This document shows, in pieces, positions 41,443 to 50,059 of a DNA stretch of 64,000 bases (position 1 is the stretch's first letter; the number at the start of each line of letters is the position of its first letter). Under the pieces are notes generated by a model that did no database searches, was not told the origin of the DNA, and was given only the letters and a program-made list of their open reading frames with translations. The stretch lies in contig OX381705.1 of assembly GCA_947462335.1 (NCBI GenBank), forward strand, positions 930,001 through 994,000, read 5' to 3'. The DNA is from Harmothoe impar (lineage: Eukaryota > Annelida > Polychaeta > Phyllodocida > Polynoidae). Position numbers and translations under genes: made by a program.

Positions 41443-41823
41443 AGCAGTCTTTGCAAAAACATGCAGGACAGTGTCTATGTCCTTCTGAATTGCCACAGGT
41501 CCAGCAGATTTACAAGTGTAGCAAGAACGAATGTCCAGTCACATGTTGGGCTTTTCTGAACTCTAAGAATTCAGTTGGGCTTCTAAAGCTGAAATATGTT
41601 TGTTAATATAAAGTGTAACACTATGTATGTATCCTTATTTGGCCATAAATGATTACAAATAAATTGTATTTTTAATAGACATAACTCTTTTATACTTAAA
41701 ATGCAGAAAACATCAGATATGTGGCTATCCGGACCTCCAAAAATGTAGCCTGTCCTTCAACATAGCAAATTCGCAGGACCGAATGTTTTGTGGGATGAAA
41801 AGGTTTTCGCAAAGACTGTAAGA
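41443..41823. mobile_element. MITE with CAGTCTTTGCAAAAAC ends
   Basis: The left end CAGTCTTTGCAAAAACATGC and right end GTTTTCGCAAAGACTG are inverted. Related pieces lie in receptor introns: 16600-16712 matches its right half (GATATGTGGCTATCCGG, GTTTTCGCAAAGACTG), and about 18940-19170 matches its left half in the opposite orientation. Confidence 0.6.
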
Positions 41824-42239
41824 GCAATGGAATAACTAAGCAGGGTGGGTCACTACTGACTATTCCTGATAGTATTAACTAACCATAGTTGGTCCTACAG
41901 GGAGCCATAAAAAGGCTAAGCTGGTTCGCTGCTATTGACTAAGTTCTGGAGTTTAACGATTATCTGTGAAGATGTTCGGCGGAAGTCAATGCTTGGCAAA
42001 ATACTGTCTGTGTACAAATGTACCACCATGAGGTCCATATTGAGAGGACCAGCATGCTAACACTGGTTACACATTGTGTCACAGTGTAAGCCCCTATTAT
42101 ACTGTTACAATATCAACTATCACCCTGGATATCCGCCTTATATATGATACAGTTCCATCATGGTATAACAATGTAGTTTTGGAGTACTGTATTTGTAAAT
42201 CATCTGATGACAATGAATGAGTCTGACGTTAAATTTTCC

Positions 42240-42268
42240 ATCTATCATATATATATATATATGCATGC

Positions 42269-42306
<38 letters not shown>

Positions 42307-42316
42307 ATACATATAT

Positions 42317-42359
<43 letters not shown>
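42240..42359. repeat. AT microsatellite at the left edge of the Polinton
   Basis: Almost pure (AT)n with a few TGCATGCA and GTATGTGTG interruptions. The Polinton is inserted in it, and a matching (AT)n tract continues at 51883-51926 beyond the right TIR. Confidence 0.9.

Positions 42360-42365
<6 letters not shown>
42360..42365. other. Left target-site duplication TATATG
   Basis: The six bases before the left terminal AG equal the six bases after the right terminus at 51877-51882. Six bp is the standard Polinton duplication size. Because the host site is an AT repeat, partial matches by chance are easier, but the final G is shared as well. Confidence 0.8.
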
Positions 42366-42367
<2 letters not shown>

Positions 42368-42707
42368 TAGTATAGTATGTATCGGAACGGGACTATAGTT
42401 AAGTACTGTTTATTACTCAATCGACATGCAGCCAATCAGAGGCCTCCATTTGGTCACGTGACCGGAAGTGACCTACTTAGGGGATTAGTGGTGACGTCAC
42501 GTGACCTAGTTAGCCAATCAGAGGCCTCCATTTGGTCACGTGACCGGAAGTGACCTACTTAGGGGATTAGCGGTGCATTCTGGGTAACCCTGCAGCCAAT
42601 CAGAGGCCTCCATTGGGTGACCGGAAGTGACCTACTTAGGGGATGGTGCATTCTGGGTAACCTACTGACCTACTTAGGGGACCGGAAGTGACGTCATATG
42701 ACCTAAT
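42366..42707. repeat. Left terminal inverted repeat (342 bp)
   Basis: Matches the inverse of 51535-51876 with about two substitutions. It is built from subrepeats: AGCCAATCAGAGGCCTCCAT (three copies), GGTCACGTGACC (two), ACCGGAAGTGAC (several), GTGACGTCAC and GGTGCATTCTGGGTAACC. Inside it the sequence continues with further diverged CCGGAAGTGAC / TCACGTGA units to about 42830. Confidence 0.9.
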
Positions 42708-43019
42708 TTAGGATCACGTGATCGGAAGTGACCTGATGAGTCACGTGACCGGAAGTGACGTCACACGACTTAATGGCCAATCGGAAGCGACCTGATTGAT
42801 CACGTGACCGGAAGAAGAAGAAGTTTTTTTTTTGTTTAGGATCCCGTGACTGGAAGCGACGTCGTCACATGAGTGACGCTTTAAGAGACTGCGCGACTTA
42901 CTAGTAAAAGAAGCCGTATGATAATAAAAACACAACAATATTTTCTTTTAATTTTTTTTTATTTTTTTTTTTCAATCTTGATAAACACTCTATTTTTGAA
43001 AAGATGCACACGCTTATTT

Positions 43020-43025
43020 TTTATT
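43020..43025 (-). terminator. Polyadenylation signal after the polymerase gene
   Basis: AATAAA on the minus strand lies 10 bp past the stop codon, within an A-rich run. Confidence 0.4.
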
Positions 43026-43034
43026 TTTTTTTTT

Positions 43035-46000
43035 TCATATCTCTAAAGGACTCGTTGTCACACCGTCAGAATGCACGCGACGCTTATAATACAAGTAGCG
43101 CACGCCGTCTTTCTCTATGGTGTAGGTGACCATTTTGTTTCGCACCACTTTGAAATTTCTATTTACAGCAATGAGAGTTTTTCGTTGGCGAAGAACATCC
43201 AAGAAGGCGTCTGGTTCCTGGGGGTTTTGTTTCTTCTGTACGCCTTTTGCACTCCATTTTTTGGATTTTCTTTCACCGGTGTCGCTGACTCGATCGTAGC
43301 AAATGTAAGTCTTAGGGTTGAGACTTAGGATCCCGTCACCTTCCCACTCCGCTTTCATGAGCCCCGAAGTTCTCAGATCGTGAAGGTACCGTCTCTCACA
43401 ACATCCGCCGGGCGGCGCACACCATTCTCGCACTCTTTCCGTTTTTGTCTTCACGAAAAGCTCTAAGTGCTCGTCGCACACCGCTGTCGGAAGCCACTTT
43501 CGTTTCTCTCTGAAGTACGTCTCTCTCAGGCGAGGTTTCACTAGGTCATCCAACGTGGCACCGCTGAGAGCCATGTAAAGACTGTCGGTGTCCATTTGAC
43601 AAAGGGCATAATCGCGCCGATCGACGAATCTATCCAAGAAGTCGTATGTGAACTCTAACATTTTCAACTTCGCGTACTGGTATACCATGAACCCTATCTG
43701 AATAGGGAGGTTGTTCTTGACCGTTTTCGGTTGTAGTTCGACTTCAAACAGATCGGAAGTCAACTCGGACGCCTTTTTGAAGCGCCACGAATTGGCCAAT
43801 AGTTCGAACTTCCGACTGTCAGTGTATCTCACCGCCGTGTGTTTTTCTTTGTTGCAGATTGTTTTACCGTACGTAGCGTTTCCCATTAACTTGTAACAGT
43901 CTGACAGAATTTTCTCGTTCTCGTTCACGTCGCCACGTCTTCGCGCCGCCGTCACTTCGTCCGCGAAACCGGCAAAGGAGCGTTTAGGTAGGTATTCTAC
44001 CACCAGCTGCACTTTGGTGACTATCAAACCGTGCTCTAAATACCACTTGAGAAGCGGCGTTCCCAAGAGAATATTTTTTCCGTGGTAACTCCCTATCAGA
44101 CATCTCTGAGGCGTGCTCAACAGCTTTTCTTCCTGCGCAAAGTCTGACATGTGAGGGCCTATGTCCGATTTTGAAACGGTCGCGTTCTTGAAAACGGGGG
44201 TCATTTCTTCGAAGTACTCTCGTAGGTGAGGCGGCGTAGTGATGTCCACTTGAACTAAACCGAACATTTTCTCCTCTTTCACAGCGGAAAGGATGTCGCT
44301 CTCGCTCATCGCGTTTCGAGACACTTTCAAAGCGTCAACCTTCCAGCGTTGTTGGGAGGCCTTGACCCGCTCATCTCGACGCTTCATCTCTCGCCATTCG
44401 CACTCCCACACGACGACCAGCTTGTAACCTAACGCTTTCAAGTAAGCGCTTACTCTGGTCGTTCTGTCGCGTCTCTCCTCTCTCAGTGAAGCGCACTGAT
44501 ATCGGTGCGACGGTATGCACTCGTGAGCGTGGAACCAACACCCGTGAAACTGGAAAACCGTATTAGAGGCCGCGTGAAATCCGTCCACGCGAATTCTCCG
44601 ACAGCCTACCGCCATCTCGCCGCCGTTCAGAGCGTGGCGCAGTTTCACGTCGCGGTCGTGCTCTACGAAGCGTAACCACTCCAAAGCGCTGTGAGAGTTT
44701 CTTTGCCTGATTTCGGGCTTGAACTCGGTCTCGGGCCGTCTCACCGCGTAATAGCCCGTGCAGTGCGCTTCGCTCATGCAGCGCAAGTACAGAGAGTTAG
44801 CGTCTAGTCCTAGGATGTGTTGGCACGGTCTCGCTTCTTCGCCGTACTTGTGCTCCCTTATCCGCGTGGTGCCCTTCTCGTGAAATCTATGGAAGATGAT
44901 GGAAGGACCGCCGACTAGATTCTCTTTGATCAGAGCGTGGAGGACGGCGTCGAACTGGGGAAACGTTGTGAACGCGTCTTCTAGGTTTTGGAAGAGGAAG
45001 CGTAAAGTCAAACCGGCGAGAGAAACTCCGTCTTTCAACATGTCGATGCCGCGATCTTGGAAAAATTTAGCGTGATTTTTCAGAGCTTCTATGAAAGGTT
45101 TCACGTCTTTGTTGTTGTAGTGGATCAAGTAGTCTTCCATAGTTTGCATCTTCTCGTCGGACCAAACTTTCTGACATGCGGCGTAGTCGGATTCGGACAT
45201 TTTGACGCCCGTCAGCTCGCTGTCGAAAGCCGATCTCGGCGGCAGCGTTCTGTTTGCCAGTTTCCTGGTAGACGTCATCCATTCGTAAGGAAAGTGACCT
45301 TTCTCTTCGTTCCTGGTGAAAGCTCGCAAATAGGTCGCGTAGTTGTAACCGGGTGCCAAATAGTTGACTACGTCCAAGAAAACCGTGTGCTGTGTGTAAA
45401 CCGCCAAGTATTGATTGCTTCTCTTTATGACGCTGAATTCTTGGTTTCTTCGGTCTCCGGAGGCGAAGAACGAGTGAAGGCGTATTTTGATCAGGTTCAA
45501 GTCGTAACGCCCCGAGTTGAAGCCCACCACTGGAGCTTGACGGATGTATCTCAGAAGACGCTTCTTCAGTTGAACTAACGGGTGTCTGGTCTGAGCCGCA
45601 GCGAAGCCGCCTGGAGAAGGGGTGGTGAACGTCGCCTCCTCCAGCAGGAGAGCTTCACCTATCGCCGCATCTAACTTCGCTAACGTCGGTCGGTAAAGTT
45701 CTAGCACAGCTTCCCCGATCGCTTTGGCGTTCTCGTTTATGTGATTTAAAACTCGGTCCAACAAGGGGTCGGAATCTGCGTCGGACGCTCTGACGAAGCA
45801 GACGGGCCCCTCCCACCCCGGAAAGTCGGATGCGACGCTAGCCGACAAAGGGACGTGATCCCACAGCAGGGACACGTGCTCCGTCGACGGTTCTTTGCAC
45901 GGTCTGAAGAAAGCCTCGAAATCGAAGGCGATCTTGTAAGGGTAGATTCCGGAATGTCCGTCGGGGGGAAAAATGGAGAAGTCTGCTAGCGCTTCGAAAA

Positions 46001-47162
46001 TCGTTCTCGAATTTTGGTAGATGCCACCTACGTAGCGCAACTTGACTTGTCGGCAAGAGGAAAGCTGGTTCCTGTGTCTCTTCAGCAAGAACTCGGTGGT
46101 GAACGCCGCCTTACACTTGCAACATTCGTATATGCCCGCGTACGCGTTGAAGTCCGTGACGAGAGAGACGTGCAAACCGCCTTTCGCCGTCAGGTGTAGG
46201 TTGACTTTACCTCGGGCGGCCACAGTTCTGGAAGGCGGTCTGATCAGAGTAACGCGTCTTCTCAACTTCCGCCCCGGCACTTGACGCGACGCGGTGTAAA
46301 CCGCTATTTGTACGTCAAACAAGTTCTCTAACGCGGGTAAGTCGCGGATGTTCAGACCCGGAAAGGATTCAGGTGTGGCAGCGGGACAGAACTGACGTAA
46401 CAAATCTGAAGCGCGCTTGCTGGTGTTGTATAAGTGAAAGGAAATGCAGCGGAAGATGCAGAGGTTGTCCTTGTTGGGAAAATCTAACACGCCGCTTCTC
46501 TTTCCAACTCGACCGGCCTGAGTGATCCTACCGCCTATGGGGAATTCCCCCGGTCCCATGTAAACGCAGATGTTCAAATTGGTAGGAAAAAGAACGTGCC
46601 ACTTGGTGTCAGCGTCGCAAAGTTTCCGTACCTCCTCGCAAGCGACGGTGTTTTGCATCTTTGAGAGGAGCTCTTCCAAAGTTTCTGAATTAGTTACAGT
46701 AGGGAGCGGTTGTATGAGAGTTGCGTTGTTCTGGGAGGCGTGGAAGTAGCGCAGTTTGCTCTTGTCTTCTCTGTGTTGTAACAGTAAGCCTACCGAGAAA
46801 CCCACTTTGTATCTGAATCTTTGTGTCAAGTGAATGCGACGCATAGTATCTACAGCGTCACTCAACTCGCCGGTTGGTAGCCTGAAGTTTGTTACACTCA
46901 CGCGAGTCCCGTGCATCCTGACGCCCGTTTGTATCGCAGGCCAATTCGCCGTGAACGTTTCCTCCCCGTTCGGTACAGCACATATGCGCGGAGGGACGGT
47001 CACCCCGTCCAGAGATTCGCGTCGACAAGCGCTCTTTCGGCAATCCCCTTCGCCGCATAGAGGGCAAAACTTAGCTACTACTCTACAATTTTCTACGTGT
47101 CTCTCGTGGTTGTACGCTCTTTTAAACATTTTGAAACACTTTTCGCATACGTACTGTGTCAT
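43035..47162 (-). CDS. polB: Protein-primed family B DNA polymerase with zinc-finger, OTU-like and Vsr-like parts
   Basis: The start is the ATG at 47162 with A at -3; the frame is open slightly further upstream without ATG. The protein has 1375 aa. In numbering four higher than from this ATG: a C2H2-like finger (residues 10-30), an OTU-protease-like segment with D236-x-x-C239 and H335, and a second Cys/His cluster near 352-374. The exonuclease motifs are DFE (418-420), N553/D558 and Y686xxxD690. The polymerase motifs are A DANSLY (791), B KLMGNATYG (1095), C MDTDSLY (1194) and KTY (1288). Between A and B lies FHGCWFH ... VVVWECEW, a Vsr-endonuclease-like insertion. All catalytic residues I can recognise are present, so proofreading and synthesis should both work. 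It would copy the linear element from a protein primer. Confidence 0.9.
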   Translation of the reverse strand: MTQYVCEKCFKMFKRAYNHERHVENCRVVAKFCPLCGEGDCRKSACRRESLDGVTVPPRICAVPNGEETFTANWPAIQTGVRMHGTRVSVTNFRLPTGELSDAVDTMRRIHLTQRFRYKVGFSVGLLLQHREDKSKLRYFHASQNNATLIQPLPTVTNSETLEELLSKMQNTVACEEVRKLCDADTKWHVLFPTNLNICVYMGPGEFPIGGRITQAGRVGKRSGVLDFPNKDNLCIFRCISFHLYNTSKRASDLLRQFCPAATPESFPGLNIRDLPALENLFDVQIAVYTASRQVPGRKLRRRVTLIRPPSRTVAARGKVNLHLTAKGGLHVSLVTDFNAYAGIYECCKCKAAFTTEFLLKRHRNQLSSCRQVKLRYVGGIYQNSRTIFEALADFSIFPPDGHSGIYPYKIAFDFEAFFRPCKEPSTEHVSLLWDHVPLSASVASDFPGWEGPVCFVRASDADSDPLLDRVLNHINENAKAIGEAVLELYRPTLAKLDAAIGEALLLEEATFTTPSPGGFAAAQTRHPLVQLKKRLLRYIRQAPVVGFNSGRYDLNLIKIRLHSFFASGDRRNQEFSVIKRSNQYLAVYTQHTVFLDVVNYLAPGYNYATYLRAFTRNEEKGHFPYEWMTSTRKLANRTLPPRSAFDSELTGVKMSESDYAACQKVWSDEKMQTMEDYLIHYNNKDVKPFIEALKNHAKFFQDRGIDMLKDGVSLAGLTLRFLFQNLEDAFTTFPQFDAVLHALIKENLVGGPSIIFHRFHEKGTTRIREHKYGEEARPCQHILGLDANSLYLRCMSEAHCTGYYAVRRPETEFKPEIRQRNSHSALEWLRFVEHDRDVKLRHALNGGEMAVGCRRIRVDGFHAASNTVFQFHGCWFHAHECIPSHRYQCASLREERRDRTTRVSAYLKALGYKLVVVWECEWREMKRRDERVKASQQRWKVDALKVSRNAMSESDILSAVKEEKMFGLVQVDITTPPHLREYFEEMTPVFKNATVSKSDIGPHMSDFAQEEKLLSTPQRCLIGSYHGKNILLGTPLLKWYLEHGLIVTKVQLVVEYLPKRSFAGFADEVTAARRRGDVNENEKILSDCYKLMGNATYGKTICNKEKHTAVRYTDSRKFELLANSWRFKKASELTSDLFEVELQPKTVKNNLPIQIGFMVYQYAKLKMLEFTYDFLDRFVDRRDYALCQMDTDSLYMALSGATLDDLVKPRLRETYFREKRKWLPTAVCDEHLELFVKTKTERVREWCAPPGGCCERRYLHDLRTSGLMKAEWEGDGILSLNPKTYICYDRVSDTGERKSKKWSAKGVQKKQNPQEPDAFLDVLRQRKTLIAVNRNFKVVRNKMVTYTIEKDGVRYLYYKRRVHSDGVTTSPLEI

Positions 47163-47365
47163 GTTTTTTTTCACTCGGTTACCAACTACTTAGCCGTCTA
47201 ACTATCTATCTATCTATCTAGCCATCTATCAATCTGTCGTCTATGTAACTATCTTTCTGTCTGCTGTCTGTGTATCCGTCTGTCTGTCTGTCTGTCTGTC
47301 TGTCTCATACAGCGTACGTCAAACGCTGTGTGTGTGTGTGTGCGCGCGTGAGCGTTGAGCGTCTC
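47163..47365. repeat. Intergenic TATC / TGTC microsatellites
   Basis: (CTAT)n at 47203-47222 and (TGTC)n at 47278-47303, with a GTGTGTGTG tract at 47331-47341, separate the PC4-like and polymerase genes. No TATA box is evident for the polymerase. Confidence 0.7.
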
Positions 47366-48952
47366 TCATTCCGAATCTATGCCGAGATATTTCAGAATGA
47401 TCTCTGTTTTGTCATCCAACTCTTTGAGCGCTCTGGCGGACAGCGTCACCCCCTGCTGTGTGGGTTTTTTGTCAGGACCTTCGTACTTGCGCACGTGGAC
47501 GAGGTTCTTACCGCTGTAGTAGCTCACAGCTGCGTACACTTCGCCCGCCTCATCCAGCACTGCGAACCAGGGGGTGTGATTAGGTTTTCCTTGCGCGGCC
47601 GCTGTGTCGCGTATGCGCACCACTGCGCGGATATCGGCGATGCGTGCTATGAGCTCGCGCAGCGCGTCGGCCGTGAAGTGCACTCGCTTGCTTCTGGTCA
47701 GAGACGCCTCTTTCACCTGGCCGTCTTTTGTGTAGCGCGGCCTCCTAGACAGTCTAGCCACGTCCTCCCAGATCTCCAGCGTCAAAGCTCCGTCTAAGCA
47801 GAACTCTAACCCGAGTGTTTTCTCTGCTTCTTCTCGTCCATCTCCTTCTTTTTCTTGTATTTTTCTCTTCTTAGTGGGCCTTGTTGTTCTGGAACTCACC
47901 TTAGAACGTTTCACACCCGCAGGATGAGTAACACCATCAGCGTGAGCTGAATCAGCAGCAGAACCGATAGCAGGAGCAGCGTCAGCGCTGGTGGTATCGG
48001 AGGTCTCGTTGTTGGAACAGCGCAGCCACACGCCGTCCGTGCTGTGTGTAGCGGTAGAAGATGAAGCGCCGCCGCCGCCCTCGTAAGGTGGCGGTGAGGG
48101 CAGTCGCCACGGACCGGACGGGGGGGCGCTAGCAGTGGAGGAAGTGAGGTCGAAAGGTCGAAGAGGGAAGCCGAAAAACGTACCGCTCACCCCTTGCCCT
48201 TCGGGTTCTTCGTACGCCTCGTCGTCAGCGTCGTTCTCTGTCTCACCCTGTTGCTGCTCCTCCTCCTCCTCTTCTTCTCGGTTCAGGGGCTGAGTGTCCG
48301 AATAGCTGTAACTCTCAGCGCGAGCGGCGTCGAGGGCGTCCGTCGATGTAGTGGTGGAGGAGAGGGGCTGTGCAACGTGCGGCAGGTCATCAAAGTCATC
48401 AACAGTAGTGGGGAGGTAAAAACCCGGTTGCCAGTACTGCGCTGTGCCAGGAGCGTTGTCGTCAGTAGTAGTAGCAGTAGCAGCAAGTGCAGCAGAAGCA
48501 GCCGCAGCAGGCGCAGCCGCAGCAGACGCAACAGTAGCAGGCGCAGCAGCAGCCTCAGCAGGCGCAGCCGTAGCAAGCGCAGCAGTAGCAGGCGCAGCAG
48601 CAGCAGCAGCAGCAGCAGCAGCGGCAGGCGGGACGGCGGTAGCAGCGGCAGCGCGCTTAGCAGCAACGTGTACCGTCGCGAGTGTAACAACGTCGCTAGC
48701 ACGACGACTGCTACCAGTAGTACTACTAGTACTACTACCACTACTACTACTACTGCTACTACTAGTGCTACTGCTACTACTACTACTACTACTACTGCCG
48801 CGAGCGCTCGCTACAGCAGGAGGGTGATAAGACCAACCGGCTGCGGCGGTAGTCTCATGTTCAGTAGCAAGAGCAGGCACTGACGCTAAACGAACGCTGT
48901 TCCGCGTAGTCTTCTTGTTCTTGAACGCCGCTAGCTGTTGTCTTTTGCTCAT
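47366..48952 (-). CDS. Low-complexity Polinton protein with PC4-like C-terminal domain(s)
   Basis: The start is the ATG at 48952 in an ideal ACCACCATG context; the protein has 528 aa. The N-terminal half is poly-Ser, poly-Ala and acidic (REEEEEEEQQQ), with a PPPY motif near residue 290 and a basic nuclear-localisation-like run (TRPTKKRKIQEK) near 360. The C-terminus reads YAAVSYYSGKNLVHVRKYEG and KPTQQGVTLSARALKELDD, matching the PC4 (p15) strand-strand-helix pattern '(V)...G..LV.IR.Y....G...P..KGI.L....L..L'. A weaker copy precedes it (RRPRYTKDGQVKEASLTRSK, FTADALRELIARI). By inference it is an ssDNA-binding partner of the polymerase. The fold call needs a profile search. Confidence 0.6.
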   Translation of the reverse strand: MSKRQQLAAFKNKKTTRNSVRLASVPALATEHETTAAAGWSYHPPAVASARGSSSSSSSSSSTSSSSSSSSGSSTSSTTGSSRRASDVVTLATVHVAAKRAAAATAVPPAAAAAAAAAAAPATAALATAAPAEAAAAPATVASAAAAPAAAASAALAATATTTDDNAPGTAQYWQPGFYLPTTVDDFDDLPHVAQPLSSTTTSTDALDAARAESYSYSDTQPLNREEEEEEEQQQGETENDADDEAYEEPEGQGVSGTFFGFPLRPFDLTSSTASAPPSGPWRLPSPPPYEGGGGASSSTATHSTDGVWLRCSNNETSDTTSADAAPAIGSAADSAHADGVTHPAGVKRSKVSSRTTRPTKKRKIQEKEGDGREEAEKTLGLEFCLDGALTLEIWEDVARLSRRPRYTKDGQVKEASLTRSKRVHFTADALRELIARIADIRAVVRIRDTAAAQGKPNHTPWFAVLDEAGEVYAAVSYYSGKNLVHVRKYEGPDKKPTQQGVTLSARALKELDDKTEIILKYLGIDSE

Positions 48953-49013
48953 GGTGGTGACTGTAGAGAGCAGCAAAAAAGAATGAGTGAGTGAATGGAG
49001 GTTTCCAAGCCCC

Positions 49014-49020
49014 TTATATA
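49014..49020 (-). promoter_or_regulatory. TATA box of the PC4-like gene
   Basis: TATATAAGG on the minus strand lies about 62 nt before the ATG at 48952, the spacing expected for initiation near 48985-48990 and a short leader. Confidence 0.55.
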
Positions 49021-49072
49021 CGCCTTCTCGCTTCTAGAGCTAAGCTACTTACCGACCCTGTTCAGCTGCCGC

Positions 49073-49405
49073 CGGCTGGCCGGCGGCCATTCACAAAGAG
49101 AAACAAAAAGACATAAGGCATGACGTTTTCAGCTGGATCCCTTTCCCCCCCCCTCTTTTGAGAGATCGACTGTGATGATGAGCTAAGCCGCTTACCACCC
49201 TGTTCAGCAATTCAACGCGCATTAGCTGTATAAAGGGTTAAGCGGTTGCTGCCTGCCGTCGACTGACCGGCGGCGGCCATTCACAAAGACATAAGGTATG
49301 ACGTTTTCAGCTGGATCCCTTTTTGAGGGATCCACTGTGGTGAGCTAAGCCGCTTACCACCCTGTTCAGCCATTCAGCGCGCGTTAGCTGTATAAAGGAT
49401 TAACG
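49073..49405. repeat. Direct duplication in the divergent promoter region
   Basis: Two copies of a block with CGGCCATTCACAAAGA, GACGTTTTCAGCTGGATCCC, GAGCTAAGCCGCTTACCACC, CTGTTCAGC and TTAGCTGTATAAAGG (about 49083-49240 and 49272-49400). Each contains a TATAAAG element on the plus strand. A third AGCTAAGC...TTACCGACCC fragment lies at 49040. They probably regulate the two divergent genes. Confidence 0.7.
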
Positions 49406-49910
49406 GTAACGGTGATGAGCTTACAGTGTGTATACAAAAAAAAACTACAGGAGGCGTGTGGCGTGAAGCAGGACCCCCCTAAGACGAACGTGTCTGTCTG
49501 TGAGTAGAGGCGTGTGCATGTGGTGAGCGACTTAAGTGTAAGACAAAAATCGCCACCTCCTGCCGTGGTGAGTAGACCGGGCCGGCCAGGCGGGCGGGCG
49601 GCCGGCTAGTTCAATAGGGAGGGGTGACAGCTGCCTAAGGCTGTGCATGAAAAAAAATCCGATTTTCACCTGACCTCTGACGTTTGTTACAATGAATGTC
49701 AGAGGGAGGGAGACGTCCTCGGGTAGGGGGTAGGAGGTATTAAGGCTATGAGTGAGGAAAAAACACCGTTTTCAGCTGGTCTCCACGGATAGCGATGCCA
49801 CACCCCCTCGTCATCTAAGCTCTTAAGGAGCGGAGCGGCTGAAAAAGCGTCATGCGGACAGGGTGCTAGACAGCTGGAGCGCTGTTGGAAATGGGATTAA
49901 ACTCCCTCTG

Positions 49911-49918
49911 TATAAAAA
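49911..49918 (+). promoter_or_regulatory. TATA box of the tandem death-domain gene
   Basis: TATAAAAAG lies about 150 nt before the ATG at 50060. Initiation near 49940 would leave a leader containing the CCG/CCA repeat. Confidence 0.45.
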
Positions 49919-49969
49919 GCTCTCATTTCTGTTGGAAAAAAAACATATCACCTCTGACCCCAGTAACGG

Positions 49970-50002
49970 CTACTACCACCACCACCGCCACCACCACCAC
50001 CG

Positions 50003-50033
<31 letters not shown>

Positions 50034-50045
50034 TGCCGCCGCCGC
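49970..50045. repeat. CCA/CCG triplet repeat in the leader of the death-domain gene
   Basis: (ACC)n grading into (GCC)n ends 15 bp before the start codon. Frames through it give poly-Thr/Ala or Arg/His and are not real proteins. Confidence 0.85.
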
Positions 50046-50059
50046 CAAGACGAGACGAG

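Noticed and set aside
42207..42435. Tyr-Ile repeat frames over the AT microsatellite
   Set aside because: Low-complexity (AT)n translation, with no support as a protein.
47163..47174. Start of the polymerase at the upstream end of the open frame
   Set aside because: The first codon there is GTG; the ATG at 47162 is the first Met with a good context.
48194..48883. 229-aa and overlapping Ala/Leu-rich frames opposite the PC4-like gene
   Set aside because: They arise from the triplet repeats encoding poly-Ser and poly-Ala on the minus strand; the minus frame has the TATA box, the Kozak start and the PC4-like end.
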